Origin: Solidesulfovibrio carbinolicus
Lineage (GTDB): Bacteria > Desulfobacterota > Desulfovibrionia > Desulfovibrionales > Desulfovibrionaceae
Assembly: GCF_004135975.1 (NCBI RefSeq)
Contig: NZ_CP026538.1
Coordinates: 4,366,501 to 4,430,500 of the forward strand
Direction of reading: 5' to 3'
Length of the DNA stretch: 64,000 nt
Shown in pieces: positions 18,345 through 26,237 of this stretch (its first letter is position 1; each line of letters opens with the position of its first letter). The position numbers were made by a program, and so were the translations under genes. A model generated the notes under the pieces. That model ran no database searches. It was not told the DNA's origin and saw only the letters and a program-made list of their open reading frames with translations.

Positions 18345-19559
18345 ATGCCTAGGCAGGCCCAGGGATTTGGCGCGTCCGGGGCCAGGGCAGCCGGCGGCGT
18401 GACCGACTGGCAGGCCCTGGAACTGCAGCTGAGTCGCACCCGCGTGCTGCTCCAGGAAATCCTGGTCCATCTCCAGGAAGTGCTCAAAAGCCTGCGCACG
18501 ACCCGGCCCGGAGCGACCGGGTTCGCCGGCCGGCCTGAATCCGCCGGTGCCCGGCCGGGAGCGACCGGCGCCAATGCCCGACATCGCGCTCAGACGGCCC
18601 AGGCCGCCGGCGCGTCCGACCGTTTTTCCGCCGGCCGCGCCCAATCCGCCGCCGGAGCCTCGGCAACCGGGACTTCCGAACGTTTCCGGCACAAGGCCCG
18701 GCCCCATCACGAGACCCATTGCCAGGGAGCCGGCCCGTCCGCCTCCCCAAACGCCGGCCAGAGCGAATTTGGAGCGCGCGCCGCTGCGGGAGCCGGAGCC
18801 GGTTCGCGGGAACGAGCGACCGGCCCGGGAGCCGCCTTCAACGGCAGCACGGCCGGACGCGCCGGAACCGCCAGCGCCGGTACGGACCGGACCGGCCAAA
18901 GCACGTTTCGCGCCCAGGCCGGAACCCACCGCGAACGCCCCCGCCCCGAAGGCAACTTCCGCGCCCAGGCCGCCGGCCCCCAAGCCGAAGCCCGCACGGA
19001 ATCCCGTACGCATTTCCGCCAGCAGCCAGGCTTTGCCGGAACCAGCGCCGGCAGCGCCGGCCGGGACACGGCCCGGGAAGCCTCGGCCGGCCAAGGCACG
19101 GCTGGAGCCGGGGCCTCCTCCCAACAGCGCACGGCCGGCGCGTCGTCCCAGCATCGCACGGCCGGCAACGCCTCGCAAAGCCGCACCACCGGCGCGTCCT
19201 CGCAAAGCCGCGCCACCGGCGCGGCGGGCCAAAGCCGCAGCACCGGCGCGTCACGTCCCCATGCCCGGCCGCGCCCCGAGCGGACCGCCCAGGGATTTCG
19301 ACCCGACGACGACCGCCAGCACCGCGCCCGGGAGATCGCCCGCCGCAGCGGCATGAACCTCAAGTGCGCCTACGAGATCCTCTGCCTGGACTACCCCTGT
19401 TCGGTGGACGAGATCAAAAACGCCTACCGCCACATGGCCCGCCTGCACCACCCCGACCTCGGCGGCGACGAGGAAGCCATGAAGGACGTCAACGTGGCCT
19501 ACGAAATGGCCATGCGCTTCTCCGCCGGCCGCCGCACGGCCACGGCCTGGGCCGTTTAG
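18345..19559 (+). CDS. J-domain protein with long low-complexity middle
   Basis: This is a 404-residue protein. The N-terminus (about 15-55) is a predicted coiled coil (WQALELQLSRTRVLLQEILVHLQEVLKSL). The middle (about 56-320) is Ala/Gly/Arg/Ser/Thr-rich, probably disordered, with a tandem 9-residue repeat. The C-terminal 68 residues form a J domain (CAYEILCLDYPCSVDEIKNAYRHMA, then HHPDLGGD with the invariant HPD). The J domain would stimulate a DnaK/Hsp70 ATPase, with the rest targeting it. C-terminal J domains are less usual than N-terminal ones. ACAGGA lies upstream of ATG 18345. The middle is open in other frames too, so its frame is assigned by continuity. Confidence 0.75.
   Translation: MPRQAQGFGASGARAAGGVTDWQALELQLSRTRVLLQEILVHLQEVLKSLRTTRPGATGFAGRPESAGARPGATGANARHRAQTAQAAGASDRFSAGRAQSAAGASATGTSERFRHKARPHHETHCQGAGPSASPNAGQSEFGARAAAGAGAGSRERATGPGAAFNGSTAGRAGTASAGTDRTGQSTFRAQAGTHRERPRPEGNFRAQAAGPQAEARTESRTHFRQQPGFAGTSAGSAGRDTAREASAGQGTAGAGASSQQRTAGASSQHRTAGNASQSRTTGASSQSRATGAAGQSRSTGASRPHARPRPERTAQGFRPDDDRQHRAREIARRSGMNLKCAYEILCLDYPCSVDEIKNAYRHMARLHHPDLGGDEEAMKDVNVAYEMAMRFSAGRRTATAWAV
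19110..19244 (+). repeat. Five 27-bp tandem repeats within the J-domain gene
   Basis: Five in-frame units encode GASSQQRTA, GASSQHRTA, GNASQSRTT, GASSQSRAT and GAAGQSRST, followed by a partial GASRPHAR. The units keep a 9-residue period with G-x-S/G-Q-x-R-x-T/A. They are a plausible substrate for copy-number change by slippage. Confidence 0.8.
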
Positions 19560-19590
19560 TCGCTTCGTCAACATCTCCGCTTGAAGAATG

Positions 19591-19651
19591 GCTCCGGCGG
19601 CCGGGGGCCTGAGGCCCCCGGCCCCCCCCATCTGGACGAAAGGGTTAGAGG
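19591..19651. repeat. REP-like dispersed element, copy B
   Basis: GGCTCCGGCGGCC is followed directly by GGGGGCCTGAGGCCCCC, then GGCCCCCCCATCTGG and AAAGGGTTAGAGGG. It is a shortened version of copy A lacking the middle AGGCTCTGCCT hairpin. It lies 30 bases past the J-domain gene and may act as its 3' stabiliser or terminator. Confidence 0.7.
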
Positions 19652-19738
19652 GCTGACGTCCCGGACCGTTAGTGGCTGGACGTTGTCCGGTTTGCGTGGA
19701 CTTCTGTGTTGCAGAACCCGCAACGCAAGGAGCGTCCC

Positions 19739-20422
19739 ATGGCCAAAGCCTTTCCCCTGACCGCGTCCCTGGCCGCCGAGTACCGCGACCTGTTTCGCAT
19801 GTCCCCCATCCGCCCCGAACGGGCCGCCGAGACGGCCCGGCTGGCCCACCGGCTGGCCGAGACGGCCCGAAAGACCCGCTACGCGGCCGTGGGGGCAGGC
19901 CTTGGCGTGCCCTGGCATGTGGTCGGCATACTGCATCTGCTGGAATCGGGCGGGGATTTCACGCGCCATCTGCACAACGGCGATCCGCTGGCCGGGCGTA
20001 CCGTGCGCGTGCCCAAGGGCCGTCCGGCGGCCGGGCAGCCGCCCTTTTCCTGGGAGGAAAGCGCCGTGGACGCCTTGGTCCTGGCCGGGCTGGACGCTTG
20101 GGAGGATTGGAGTCTGGCTGGTGCGGCCTACGTGTTCGAGGGCTACAACGGCTTTGGCTACCGCCGCCGCAGTCCGGCCATCAATAGCCCGTATCTGTGG
20201 AGCTTCACCACGGCCTACGCGTCGGGAAAATATGTGGCTGACGGCGTCTGGTCGGCGACGGCGGTAAGCCGCCAGTGCGGGGCCATGGCGCTTTTGCTGG
20301 CGCTGATCGAAGCCGGGCTGATCGCACATCCCGACGCGGCCACGCCCGCCGGCCTGACTCTGCCGGCCGATCCGGCCGCGCTGCATGTCCTGGCCAAAGC
20401 CCGCCAGTCCCTGGCCGCCTGA
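19739..20422 (+). CDS. Lysozyme-like (phage endolysin type) protein
   Basis: This 227-residue protein has a lysozyme-like core: VPWHVVGILHLLESGGDF with a likely catalytic Glu (about 65), then HLHNGDPLAGRTVRVPKGRP, a combination I associate with peptidoglycan-cleaving phage-type hydrolases. The later WSFTTAYASGKYVADG also fits a muramidase fold. No signal peptide is visible, so any export would need a holin or another route. AAGGAG before ATG 19739 fixes the start. It stands alone between two REP-like copies. The family name is inferred, not certain. Confidence 0.6.
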   Translation: MAKAFPLTASLAAEYRDLFRMSPIRPERAAETARLAHRLAETARKTRYAAVGAGLGVPWHVVGILHLLESGGDFTRHLHNGDPLAGRTVRVPKGRPAAGQPPFSWEESAVDALVLAGLDAWEDWSLAGAAYVFEGYNGFGYRRRSPAINSPYLWSFTTAYASGKYVADGVWSATAVSRQCGAMALLLALIEAGLIAHPDAATPAGLTLPADPAALHVLAKARQSLAA

Positions 20423-20529
20423 CCAACGGCCAAGCGCGCATCGCCTGCTGCCAGAGAAGCAGCGCGTGTCGGCACAGACAAGGTGTCACCCTTTAGGGCT
20501 TCCCCGCCGACCCCAAAGCCAATCCACTC

Positions 20530-20628
20530 CGTCCCCCTTAACCCTTTTCCCAGGTGGGGGTCTGGGGGCCTCAGGCCCCCAGCGGAGAGGTCCAGGAGAG
20601 GCAGAGCCTCTCCTGGCCGCCGGAGGCA
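20530..20628. repeat. REP-like dispersed element, copy C (inverted)
   Basis: This is the reverse complement of copy A: CCCCCTTAACCCTTTTCCCAGG, TGGGGGTCTGGGGGCC, TCAGGCCCCCAGCGGAGAGG, AGGAGAGGCAGAGCCTCTCC and GGCCGCCGGAGGC. It is the longest copy and sits between two convergent genes, where it could serve both ends. Confidence 0.78.
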
Positions 20629-20660
20629 TTCCCCTCTTCCCTCTTCCTTCTCCCCCGTCC

Positions 20661-21818
20661 TTACGCCCCAAGGCGCTCGGTCAATACCTCGGCCAGGCGG
20701 GTTTCCCACCAGGCCAGGAAGGGCTGGTCGGTGAGCAGGCGCGGGCCGAAGACCACTTCGGGGTCGTAGGTCCATACGGACAGGCCGCTTAATTGGCTGC
20801 CGCCCTGGCGCAGCTTGAGGTCGAAGCGGGGGCTGGTGACGGCCACGGCGGTGCGCAGGCGCACGGCGTCGGCGCGCAGGTGTTCGAAGTCCTGGCGGGT
20901 GAAGCGGTGGCGGTCGTGGACGAAAAACGCCATGCGCGGCTGGGCGCCGAGGTCGGCCCGGATGAGGTCGGGCAGGCTGTCGCGGTCGGTTTCGCCGAGG
21001 ATGGCGACATATGGCTGGCCGGCCGGGGCCGGGGCCGGGCCATCGGGACCGCGCCAGCGCCACAGGGAAAAGGTCATGCCGAAGATGGGCTTGCCGTAGC
21101 CGGCCAGCCGGCGCTCGGCCGCGGCCATGGCCGCGTCCAGGGATTGGGGGCCGGCATGGATGATAAAGGCTGCGGCCCGGGACAGGGCATCGGCCCCGCG
21201 CCGCCAGGAACCGGCCGGGAAAACCCGGCCAAATCCCGGGCCGAGGTCGTCGGGGGTGAGGATGGCCAGTTCGAGGTCGCGGCGCAGCCGGGGTTCGCCC
21301 AGGGCGTCCTGGAGCACCAGCATGGACGGGGCGAAGGCGCGCACGGCGGCGGCGGCGGCGATGCGCGGGTCGGCGTCGATGAGGAAGCGGCCGTCCGGGC
21401 TGTAGCGGGCGAGCAGGGCCGCCTCGATGCCGGCCTCGTCGAGGCTGGAGCCGGGCAATACCTGAAACGGACTGGCCGGCGGGCAGCCGTCGCCGACCGG
21501 TCCGGCCACGGCCGTGGACACGCCCCGGGCCGCGGCCCAGCCCAGCAGCCACGAGGTCAGCATCACCCGACCCCGGCAGTCCGGGGACATGCCGCCCACG
21601 GCCACGGTGGCCGCCGCCGGCCGGCAGACCTTGCCCAGGCCTAGGCCAAAGGCCCGGGCTTCCAGCCGGCGATAGCCGGCCACGGCCTGGCCGGGCACGA
21701 CGAGCAGTCCGGCCAGGAGCCGGCGCAGGAGGTCCTTGGGCGTCAGCGACGGCGACGAAGCAAGGGGGCGGCGCGAAGGTTCGATCCTTCGCCGCCGGGT
21801 GCGACGGGCGTTGGCCAT
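20661..21818 (-). CDS. LpxK-like protein lacking the P-loop
   Basis: This 385-residue protein follows the outline of tetraacyldisaccharide 4'-kinase (LpxK, lipid A step six): an LRRLLAGLLVVPG start, a central beta strand VAVGG where LpxK has its GGTGKTP P-loop, and the conserved block RLRRDLELAILTPDDLGPGFGRVFPAGSWRRGADALSRAAAFII in pattern (compare 'RDLDIVL..GNGRLLPAGPLRE'). However, the P-loop reads AVGGMSPDCRGR and the DDGFQH motif reads LQDALGEP. Residues needed for ATP binding and catalysis are therefore missing. It may be a pseudoenzyme, a divergent kinase, or a degenerating copy. Codon use matches its neighbours. Confidence 0.6.
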   Translation of the reverse strand: MANARRTRRRRIEPSRRPLASSPSLTPKDLLRRLLAGLLVVPGQAVAGYRRLEARAFGLGLGKVCRPAAATVAVGGMSPDCRGRVMLTSWLLGWAAARGVSTAVAGPVGDGCPPASPFQVLPGSSLDEAGIEAALLARYSPDGRFLIDADPRIAAAAAVRAFAPSMLVLQDALGEPRLRRDLELAILTPDDLGPGFGRVFPAGSWRRGADALSRAAAFIIHAGPQSLDAAMAAAERRLAGYGKPIFGMTFSLWRWRGPDGPAPAPAGQPYVAILGETDRDSLPDLIRADLGAQPRMAFFVHDRHRFTRQDFEHLRADAVRLRTAVAVTSPRFDLKLRQGGSQLSGLSVWTYDPEVVFGPRLLTDQPFLAWWETRLAEVLTERLGA

Positions 21819-21881
21819 GGCGGAAAAAATGGCCCGCCCCGGGCCGGATGGGCCGGGGGCGGGCCGTTGGGGCAGGCTGGC

Positions 21882-22595
21882 CTAGTTCCTGTTGCCGCCG
21901 CCGAAAAGGCGCAGCATCATCAGGAACAGGTTGATGAAGTCGAGGTAGAGGGTCAGCGCGCCGAGGATGGTTCCCCGCCGCACCGCCGTGGCGTCGTCGG
22001 CCGGGGCCATCTCACCCATGACCTTGAGCTTCTGGGTGTCGTAGGCGGTCAGTCCCGTGAAGACCAGCACGCCCACGCAGGAGATGATGAAATCGGCCAT
22101 GGCGCTCTTGGTGAACATGTTGACCAGGGAGGCGATGACGATGCCGATAAGGCCCATGAACAGGAAGCTGCCCATGCCGGTCAGGTCGCGCTTGGTCATG
22201 AGGCCATACAGGCTCATGGCTCCGAACATGCCGCCGGTGACCAGGAAGGCCTTGAAGATGGTGGCCTGGGCGTAGACCACGAAGATGGCCGACAGGGTCA
22301 CGCCGTTTAGGGCGCTATAGAGCATGAACAGGCCGCTGGCCGTGCCGGCCGACAGGCGGTTGATGGCGGCGGACAGGCCCACGACCAGGGCCAGTTCGGC
22401 GATGATCAGGCCGAAAAAGAGGATCTGGTTGCTGAAAACGGTCTGCATCAGGGCCGGGCTCGACACCACGAAGACCGAGGCCGCCGCCGTGACCAGAAGG
22501 CCGAGGCACATCCAGCCGTAGACGCCGCGCATGAAGGCGTTTACAACTTCGACGCGGGCTTGGGTTGTCTGCATCGAGCGATATTGGTAGCTCAT
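21882..22595 (-). CDS. BI-1/YccA-family membrane protein
   Basis: This protein of about 237 residues has seven hydrophobic segments, typical of the Bax-inhibitor-1/YccA family. A cytosolic N-terminus (SYQYRSMQTTQARVEVVNAFMRGVY) precedes the first helix, and the C-terminus has the family motif GALTLYLDFINLFLMMLRLFG, with a conserved Asp. Bacterial members modulate FtsH proteolysis or leak calcium and protons. The ATG at 22595 has AGGAGG six bases upstream; a TTG at 22610 is less likely. It is transcribed away from the Opp-type ATPase genes, with a perfect inverted repeat between them. Confidence 0.9.
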   Translation of the reverse strand: MSYQYRSMQTTQARVEVVNAFMRGVYGWMCLGLLVTAAASVFVVSSPALMQTVFSNQILFFGLIIAELALVVGLSAAINRLSAGTASGLFMLYSALNGVTLSAIFVVYAQATIFKAFLVTGGMFGAMSLYGLMTKRDLTGMGSFLFMGLIGIVIASLVNMFTKSAMADFIISCVGVLVFTGLTAYDTQKLKVMGEMAPADDATAVRRGTILGALTLYLDFINLFLMMLRLFGGGNRN

Positions 22596-22621
22596 GAGCA
22601 TCCTCCTCAAGGAAATAATAG

Positions 22622-22639
22622 TAGACTATCCCTAGTCTA
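22622..22639. promoter_or_regulatory. Operator-like inverted repeat TAGACTA-N4-TAGTCTA
   Basis: A perfect 7-bp inverted repeat with a 4-base spacer (TCCC) lies 27 bases upstream of the YccA-type gene and 70 bases upstream of the OppD-type gene. TATTAT on the minus strand just beyond it could be a -10 box, so a protein bound to the repeat could control the YccA-type gene. Confidence 0.45.
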
Positions 22640-22707
22640 TAACGCGCCGCGAGGCCGCTGGCAAGGGGAACCGAACCGGCGCGGCGGCGGCGCGACGCAG
22701 GAGACGC

Positions 22708-23676
22708 ATGGGGCAGACGCTGTTGCGGGTGGAAGGGCTTTCCACGGTTTTTGAAACGCCGGCCGGGCCGCTTACGGCCGTGGACGGCGTGGATCTCACG
22801 GTTTCGCGCGGCGAAGTGGTGGCCGTGGTGGGCGAATCGGGCTGCGGCAAGACCATGCTGGCCCTGTCCATCCTGGGGCTTGTGCCGCCGCCGGGGCGCA
22901 TAGTTTCGGGCCGGGCCGCCCTGGGCGACACCGACGTGCTGGCCCTGCCCGAGGGCCAGCGCCGGCGGGTGCGGGGCAAGCGAGCGGCCATGATCTTTCA
23001 GGAGCCCATGACGGCGCTCAATCCGGTGCTGACCATCGGCGAGCAGGTGGCCGAACCGTTGCGCGTCCATGCCGGAGCCTCGCGCCGGGAGAGTCTGGCC
23101 GCGGCCGAGGCCATGCTGGCCCGGGTGGGGCTGCCCGATCCCGGCCGACAGCTTGGGCGCTATCCCCACGAGCTTTCCGGCGGCCAGCGCCAGCGGGTCA
23201 TGATCGCCATGGCCCTTATGTTGCGCCCGGAGCTGCTCATCGCCGACGAGCCGACCACGGCCCTGGACGTCACGGTCCAGGGGCAGATCCTGGCGCTGAT
23301 GCTCGATTTGGCCCGGGACGCCGGCACGGCCATCCTGCTGGTCACCCACAACCTCGGCGTGGTGGCCCAGACCGCCGACCGGGTGGCGGTCATGTACGCC
23401 GGCCGGCTGGTGGAAGAGGCGGCGGTGAACGCCTTTTTCCGGGGGCCGGCCCATCCCTATTCACGAGGTCTTCTGGCCTCGCTGCCGCGCCTGGACGACC
23501 CGGGCCGGCGGCTCACGCCGGTTCCGGGCATGGTGCCGAGCCTGTCCGCCCTGCCTACCGGCTGCCATTTCCATCCGCGCTGCGGGGAGGCCTTTGCCCC
23601 CTGCGCCGACAACGCGCCGCCGGTATTCGAACTTCCCGGCGGCGGACAGGCGAGGTGCTGGCTTCATGGCGCGTAG
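22708..23676 (+). CDS. Opp/Dpp-type ABC transporter ATPase (OppD-like)
   Basis: This 322-residue ATPase has Walker A GESGCGKT (about 43-50), signature LSGGQRQR, Walker [14 protein letters not shown] and switch His in VTHNLG. The peptide/nickel-type C-terminal extension is present: [12 protein letters not shown], then a CHFHPRC...C cysteine cluster, which in family members binds an Fe-S cluster or metal. It would energise import of peptides or similar solutes together with the next gene. The ATG at 22708 is preceded by GCAGGAGACGC. No permease or binding-protein gene is adjacent. Confidence 0.9.
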   Translation: MGQTLLRVEGLSTVFETPAGPLTAVDGVDLTVSRGEVVAVVGESGCGKTMLALSILGLVPPPGRIVSGRAALGDTDVLALPEGQRRRVRGKRAAMIFQEPMTALNPVLTIGEQVAEPLRVHAGASRRESLAAAEAMLARVGLPDPGRQLGRYPHELSGGQRQRVMIAMALMLRPELLIADEPTTALDVTVQGQILALMLDLARDAGTAILLVTHNLGVVAQTADRVAVMYAGRLVEEAAVNAFFRGPAHPYSRGLLASLPRLDDPGRRLTPVPGMVPSLSALPTGCHFHPRCGEAFAPCADNAPPVFELPGGGQARCWLHGA

Positions 23677-24640
23677 CGACGTCCCGGTGCTGGAGCTGGC
23701 CGGCCTGTCCCGCTCGTTTGTTTCCCGGGAAGGCGTCTTTCGCCGCCGCGAGCGGATCGTTCGGGCCGTGGACGGCGTGGACCTGGCCGTGGCCCCGGGC
23801 GAGACGGTGGGCCTTGTGGGCGAGTCGGGCTGCGGCAAATCGACCCTGGCCCGCATGGCCATCGGGCTTTTGCCGCCAAGCGCCGGCACGGTGCGCCTGG
23901 GCGGGCTCGATCCCTGGGACGGGGGGGCCGCCGAGCGCAAGCGCCTGCCGCGGCTGGCCCAGATGATCTTCCAGGACCCCTACTCGTCGCTCAACCCGCG
24001 CTTGCCCGTGGGCTGGACCGTGGCCGAAGGGCTGCGGGCGGCCGGCGGACTCTCGGCCGGCCGGCGCCGGGAGCGGGTGGCCGAGCTTCTGGCCCAGGTC
24101 GGGCTGGCCCCGGAGCACGCCCGGCGCTTTCCCCACCAGTTTTCCGGCGGCCAGCGCCAGCGGGTGGCCATTGCCCGGGCCTTGGCCCTGTCGCCGGAGC
24201 TTATCGTCTGCGACGAGCCGGTCTCGGCCCTGGACGTCTCGGTCCAGGCCCAGGTCATAAACCTTCTGGCCGACCTCAAGGCCCGCCACGGGCTGGCCTA
24301 TCTGTTCATTTCCCACGATCTGGCCGTGGTCGGGCATTTAAGCGACCGGGTGGCCGTCATGTACCTCGGGCGCATCGTGGAGCTGGCGCCGGCCGCCGCC
24401 CTTTACGCCAGGGCCGCGCATCCGTATACCAGGGCGCTGCTGGCGGCCGTGCCGGGGCTTGATCCCGGCCGCCGCCGGCCGGCCGGCCTGGCCGGAGAAA
24501 CGCCCAGTCCGGCGGCCGTGCCCACGGGCTGCGCCTTTCATCCGCGCTGCGACCAGGCCCAGCCGCGCTGCGCCGAGCAGTCGCCGGCGCTCACCGAGAT
24601 CGCCCCCGGACACTTTGCGCGCTGCCTGCGCCTCACATAA
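23666..24640 (+). CDS. Opp/Dpp-type ABC transporter ATPase (OppF-like)
   Basis: This 324-residue partner ATPase has Walker A GESGCGKST (about 52-60), Q-loop MIFQDPYSSLNPR, signature FSGGQRQR, Walker B LIVCDEPVSALDV and switch His in ISHDLAVV. The C-terminal oligopeptide-transporter extension HPYTRALLAAVP, then CAFHPRC and further cysteines, is present. It overlaps the OppD-type gene by 11 bases, so the two are translationally coupled and probably form a heterodimer. The permeases must be encoded elsewhere. The following 163-residue gene is only 13 bases downstream. Confidence 0.9.
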   Translation: MARSDVPVLELAGLSRSFVSREGVFRRRERIVRAVDGVDLAVAPGETVGLVGESGCGKSTLARMAIGLLPPSAGTVRLGGLDPWDGGAAERKRLPRLAQMIFQDPYSSLNPRLPVGWTVAEGLRAAGGLSAGRRRERVAELLAQVGLAPEHARRFPHQFSGGQRQRVAIARALALSPELIVCDEPVSALDVSVQAQVINLLADLKARHGLAYLFISHDLAVVGHLSDRVAVMYLGRIVELAPAAALYARAAHPYTRALLAAVPGLDPGRRRPAGLAGETPSPAAVPTGCAFHPRCDQAQPRCAEQSPALTEIAPGHFARCLRLT

Positions 24641-24653
24641 AAGGAGAACCGCG

Positions 24654-25145
24654 ATGGACCACATCGAAAAAGCCAGCCAGGAAATCTTCCGGGTGTTCAT
24701 GGCCGAGCACTGGGTGCGCTACTATTTTGCCATGCAAAACGGCGAGGTGGTGTTTCTGGACGTGCCGGACGAAGCCATTGAAGCCGTAAAGGCCCACGAC
24801 GCGGGCCTGGCCGAGTTCGTGGCCGGGGTCAACGGCCAGAGCATCGACATGGAATCCTCGCGCCGGGCCGTGGGCGAACACGTGTTCCGCACCATGGAAG
24901 GCGGCCAGTACCCGCCGGGGCTGGTGGGCAAGGCCTTTGACGGCCCCCAGCTCGGGCTTTTGCTCAAGCTCTTCACGGTCTGGCTGTCCGGCCACGAGGC
25001 CATGCTCGACGCGCAGCCCTTGCCCTTGGCCGAATGGGAACGGCTTTTTACCGCCTGGCGGCAAGACCCGGCCGTGGCCCGCTTCGCCGCCAGCCTGGCC
25101 CAGGCCGGCAATCCGGCCACCCCGGGCAGCGGCGCGGTGCATTAA
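24654..25145 (+). CDS. Conserved-looking hypothetical protein
   Basis: This 163-residue soluble protein starts at ATG 24654, with AAGGAG seven bases upstream. It is rich in helices (HIEKASQEIFRVFMAEHWVRYYFAM; FVAGVNGQSIDMESSRRAVG), has no membrane segment and no recognised motif. It is the last gene of the OppD-OppF cluster, 13 bases after OppF, and is followed by a strong terminator, so it is probably co-transcribed with the two ATPases. I do not recognise its function. Confidence 0.75.
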   Translation: MDHIEKASQEIFRVFMAEHWVRYYFAMQNGEVVFLDVPDEAIEAVKAHDAGLAEFVAGVNGQSIDMESSRRAVGEHVFRTMEGGQYPPGLVGKAFDGPQLGLLLKLFTVWLSGHEAMLDAQPLPLAEWERLFTAWRQDPAVARFAASLAQAGNPATPGSGAVH

Positions 25146-25170
25146 TTCGGGCACTAAACAGGCCTTTTGG

Positions 25171-25210
25171 CCCGGAAGATCGACAAGGCGTCGATCTTCC
25201 GGGCTTTTTT
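25171..25210 (+). terminator. Rho-independent terminator
   Basis: CCCGGAAGATCGAC pairs perfectly with GTCGATCTTCCGGG around AAGGC, followed by CTTTTTT. It ends the OppD-OppF-hypothetical transcription unit 25 bases after the last stop codon. Confidence 0.92.
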
Positions 25211-25220
25211 CATGTCCCGG

Positions 25221-25550
25221 CTACGGCTTCTTCTTGAGCACCCAGCCCCGGGCCTGCATGCAGGTGGCGAACACGTCCTGGTTGGCGTCGTCCTCGGCCA
25301 CGTTGGCCACCCAGCGCGTGGCCTGGGCCTCGATGGTGGGATCGGTCTCGAAGCGTTCCCGGCCGTAGGTGGGCGGTATCTGGGAATTGGCCTCGTTGGT
25401 GCAAAGGGTGGTGTCCTGGGCCAGTCGCGCCTTGGACTCGGACTGATCGACCAGATTGGGATTGTAGTAGACAGGGCCGCAGCCGCCAAGGCCGAGAGCC
25501 AAAAGGGCCAGCAGGGCGGCGCGGATCGCCGGGCGCGGAATCACGGTCAT
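25221..25550 (-). CDS. Small lipoprotein
   Basis: This 109-residue protein has an N-terminal signal peptide (PAIRAALLALLALGLGGC) ending in a lipobox LGGC, so Cys24 would be lipidated. The residue after Cys is Gly, which favours the outer membrane. The mature part is polar, with two further cysteines (TTLCTNEAN and FATCMQARGWVLKKK) that could form a disulfide, a pattern common in small Desulfovibrio lipoproteins. Its function is unknown. It is convergent with the OppD-type operon and ends just past its terminator. Confidence 0.8.
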   Translation of the reverse strand: MTVIPRPAIRAALLALLALGLGGCGPVYYNPNLVDQSESKARLAQDTTLCTNEANSQIPPTYGRERFETDPTIEAQATRWVANVAEDDANQDVFATCMQARGWVLKKKP

Positions 25551-25694
25551 GGAACGTCCTTTGCGGTCGGATTTATGGTCTGGATATTTTGTCGGCAGAC
25601 AACCTGCAACCTTTTTCCCATGGCGCGCGACATACGGGACGCCGGCGCGTTTTCAGCCTGCACCGGCGCAATGAAGCATCCAGGAGGAACCTGT

Positions 25695-26090
25695 ATGGAA
25701 GATCATCTCACCATGGCCATTGAGATCGTCAAAGCCCAGGCCAAGGTCCGCAACATGCATGAAGACGAGATACGGGCCATGGTGTCCAGGCTGTCGGCCA
25801 CCATACGCGGCATGGACCTGGCGGCGGCGACCGGCCCGGCCATGCCCCTGGACGCCAAACGGGCCATCAAGGAACGCACCATCACCTGTCTGGAATCGGG
25901 CAAGCCGTTTAAGATCCTTACCCGCAAGCATCTGGCCAAGTACGGGCTCACCCCGGACGAGTACCGGGCCAAGTGGGGCTACGCCAGGGACATGCCGCTG
26001 GTGTGCAAGGCCTTGCAGCGCGAACGCCGCAAGAAGATGCGCGAACTGCGCCTGTGGGAACGCCGGGGCCAGGGCGACAGCGCGGCCTAG
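25695..26090 (+). CDS. MucR/Ros-family transcriptional regulator
   Basis: This 131-residue protein is a MucR-type DNA-binding protein: residues 60-120 carry ITCLESGKPFKILTRKHLAKYGLTPDEYRAKWG in pattern, then YARDMPLVCKALQRERRKKM, the signature zinc-finger-like domain. MucR proteins act as H-NS-like silencers of AT-rich DNA or as regulators of exopolysaccharide and motility genes. AGGAGG precedes ATG 25695. It is monocistronic. In a genome with AT-rich inserts (for example 3.5-5.2 and 44-44.8 kb), a silencing role is plausible, but that is inference. Confidence 0.9.
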   Translation: MEDHLTMAIEIVKAQAKVRNMHEDEIRAMVSRLSATIRGMDLAAATGPAMPLDAKRAIKERTITCLESGKPFKILTRKHLAKYGLTPDEYRAKWGYARDMPLVCKALQRERRKKMRELRLWERRGQGDSAA

Positions 26091-26185
26091 AGGGCGGCGC
26101 GATCCCGCTCCGTAAGAAATACGAACGTCTTGTCAAAGGGCAGGTTGCCTGCCCTGCCCGCTTCAGGGGGCGGCCAGGCCCTCCC

Positions 26186-26207
26186 AAAAAATACGAGAGT
26201 ATTTTTT
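26186..26207. terminator. AT-rich bidirectional terminator hairpin
   Basis: AAAAAATAC-GAGA-GTATTTTTT forms a perfect 9-bp stem with its A and T tracts inside the stem. It lies about 30 bases past the stop of the minus-strand kinase-like gene and about 95 bases past mucR. A nearly identical hairpin follows the hybrid kinase gene at 60696-60716. Confidence 0.65.
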
Positions 26208-26237
26208 AAAAACAGCAGGTTGTGCGCCCTGGCCGCC

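Noticed and set aside
18159-19232. A Gly/Ala/Arg-rich minus-strand frame over the J-domain gene
   Set aside because: It is antisense; the plus strand ends in an intact J domain in the same continuous frame. The low-complexity part could still be misread, so confidence there is lowered.
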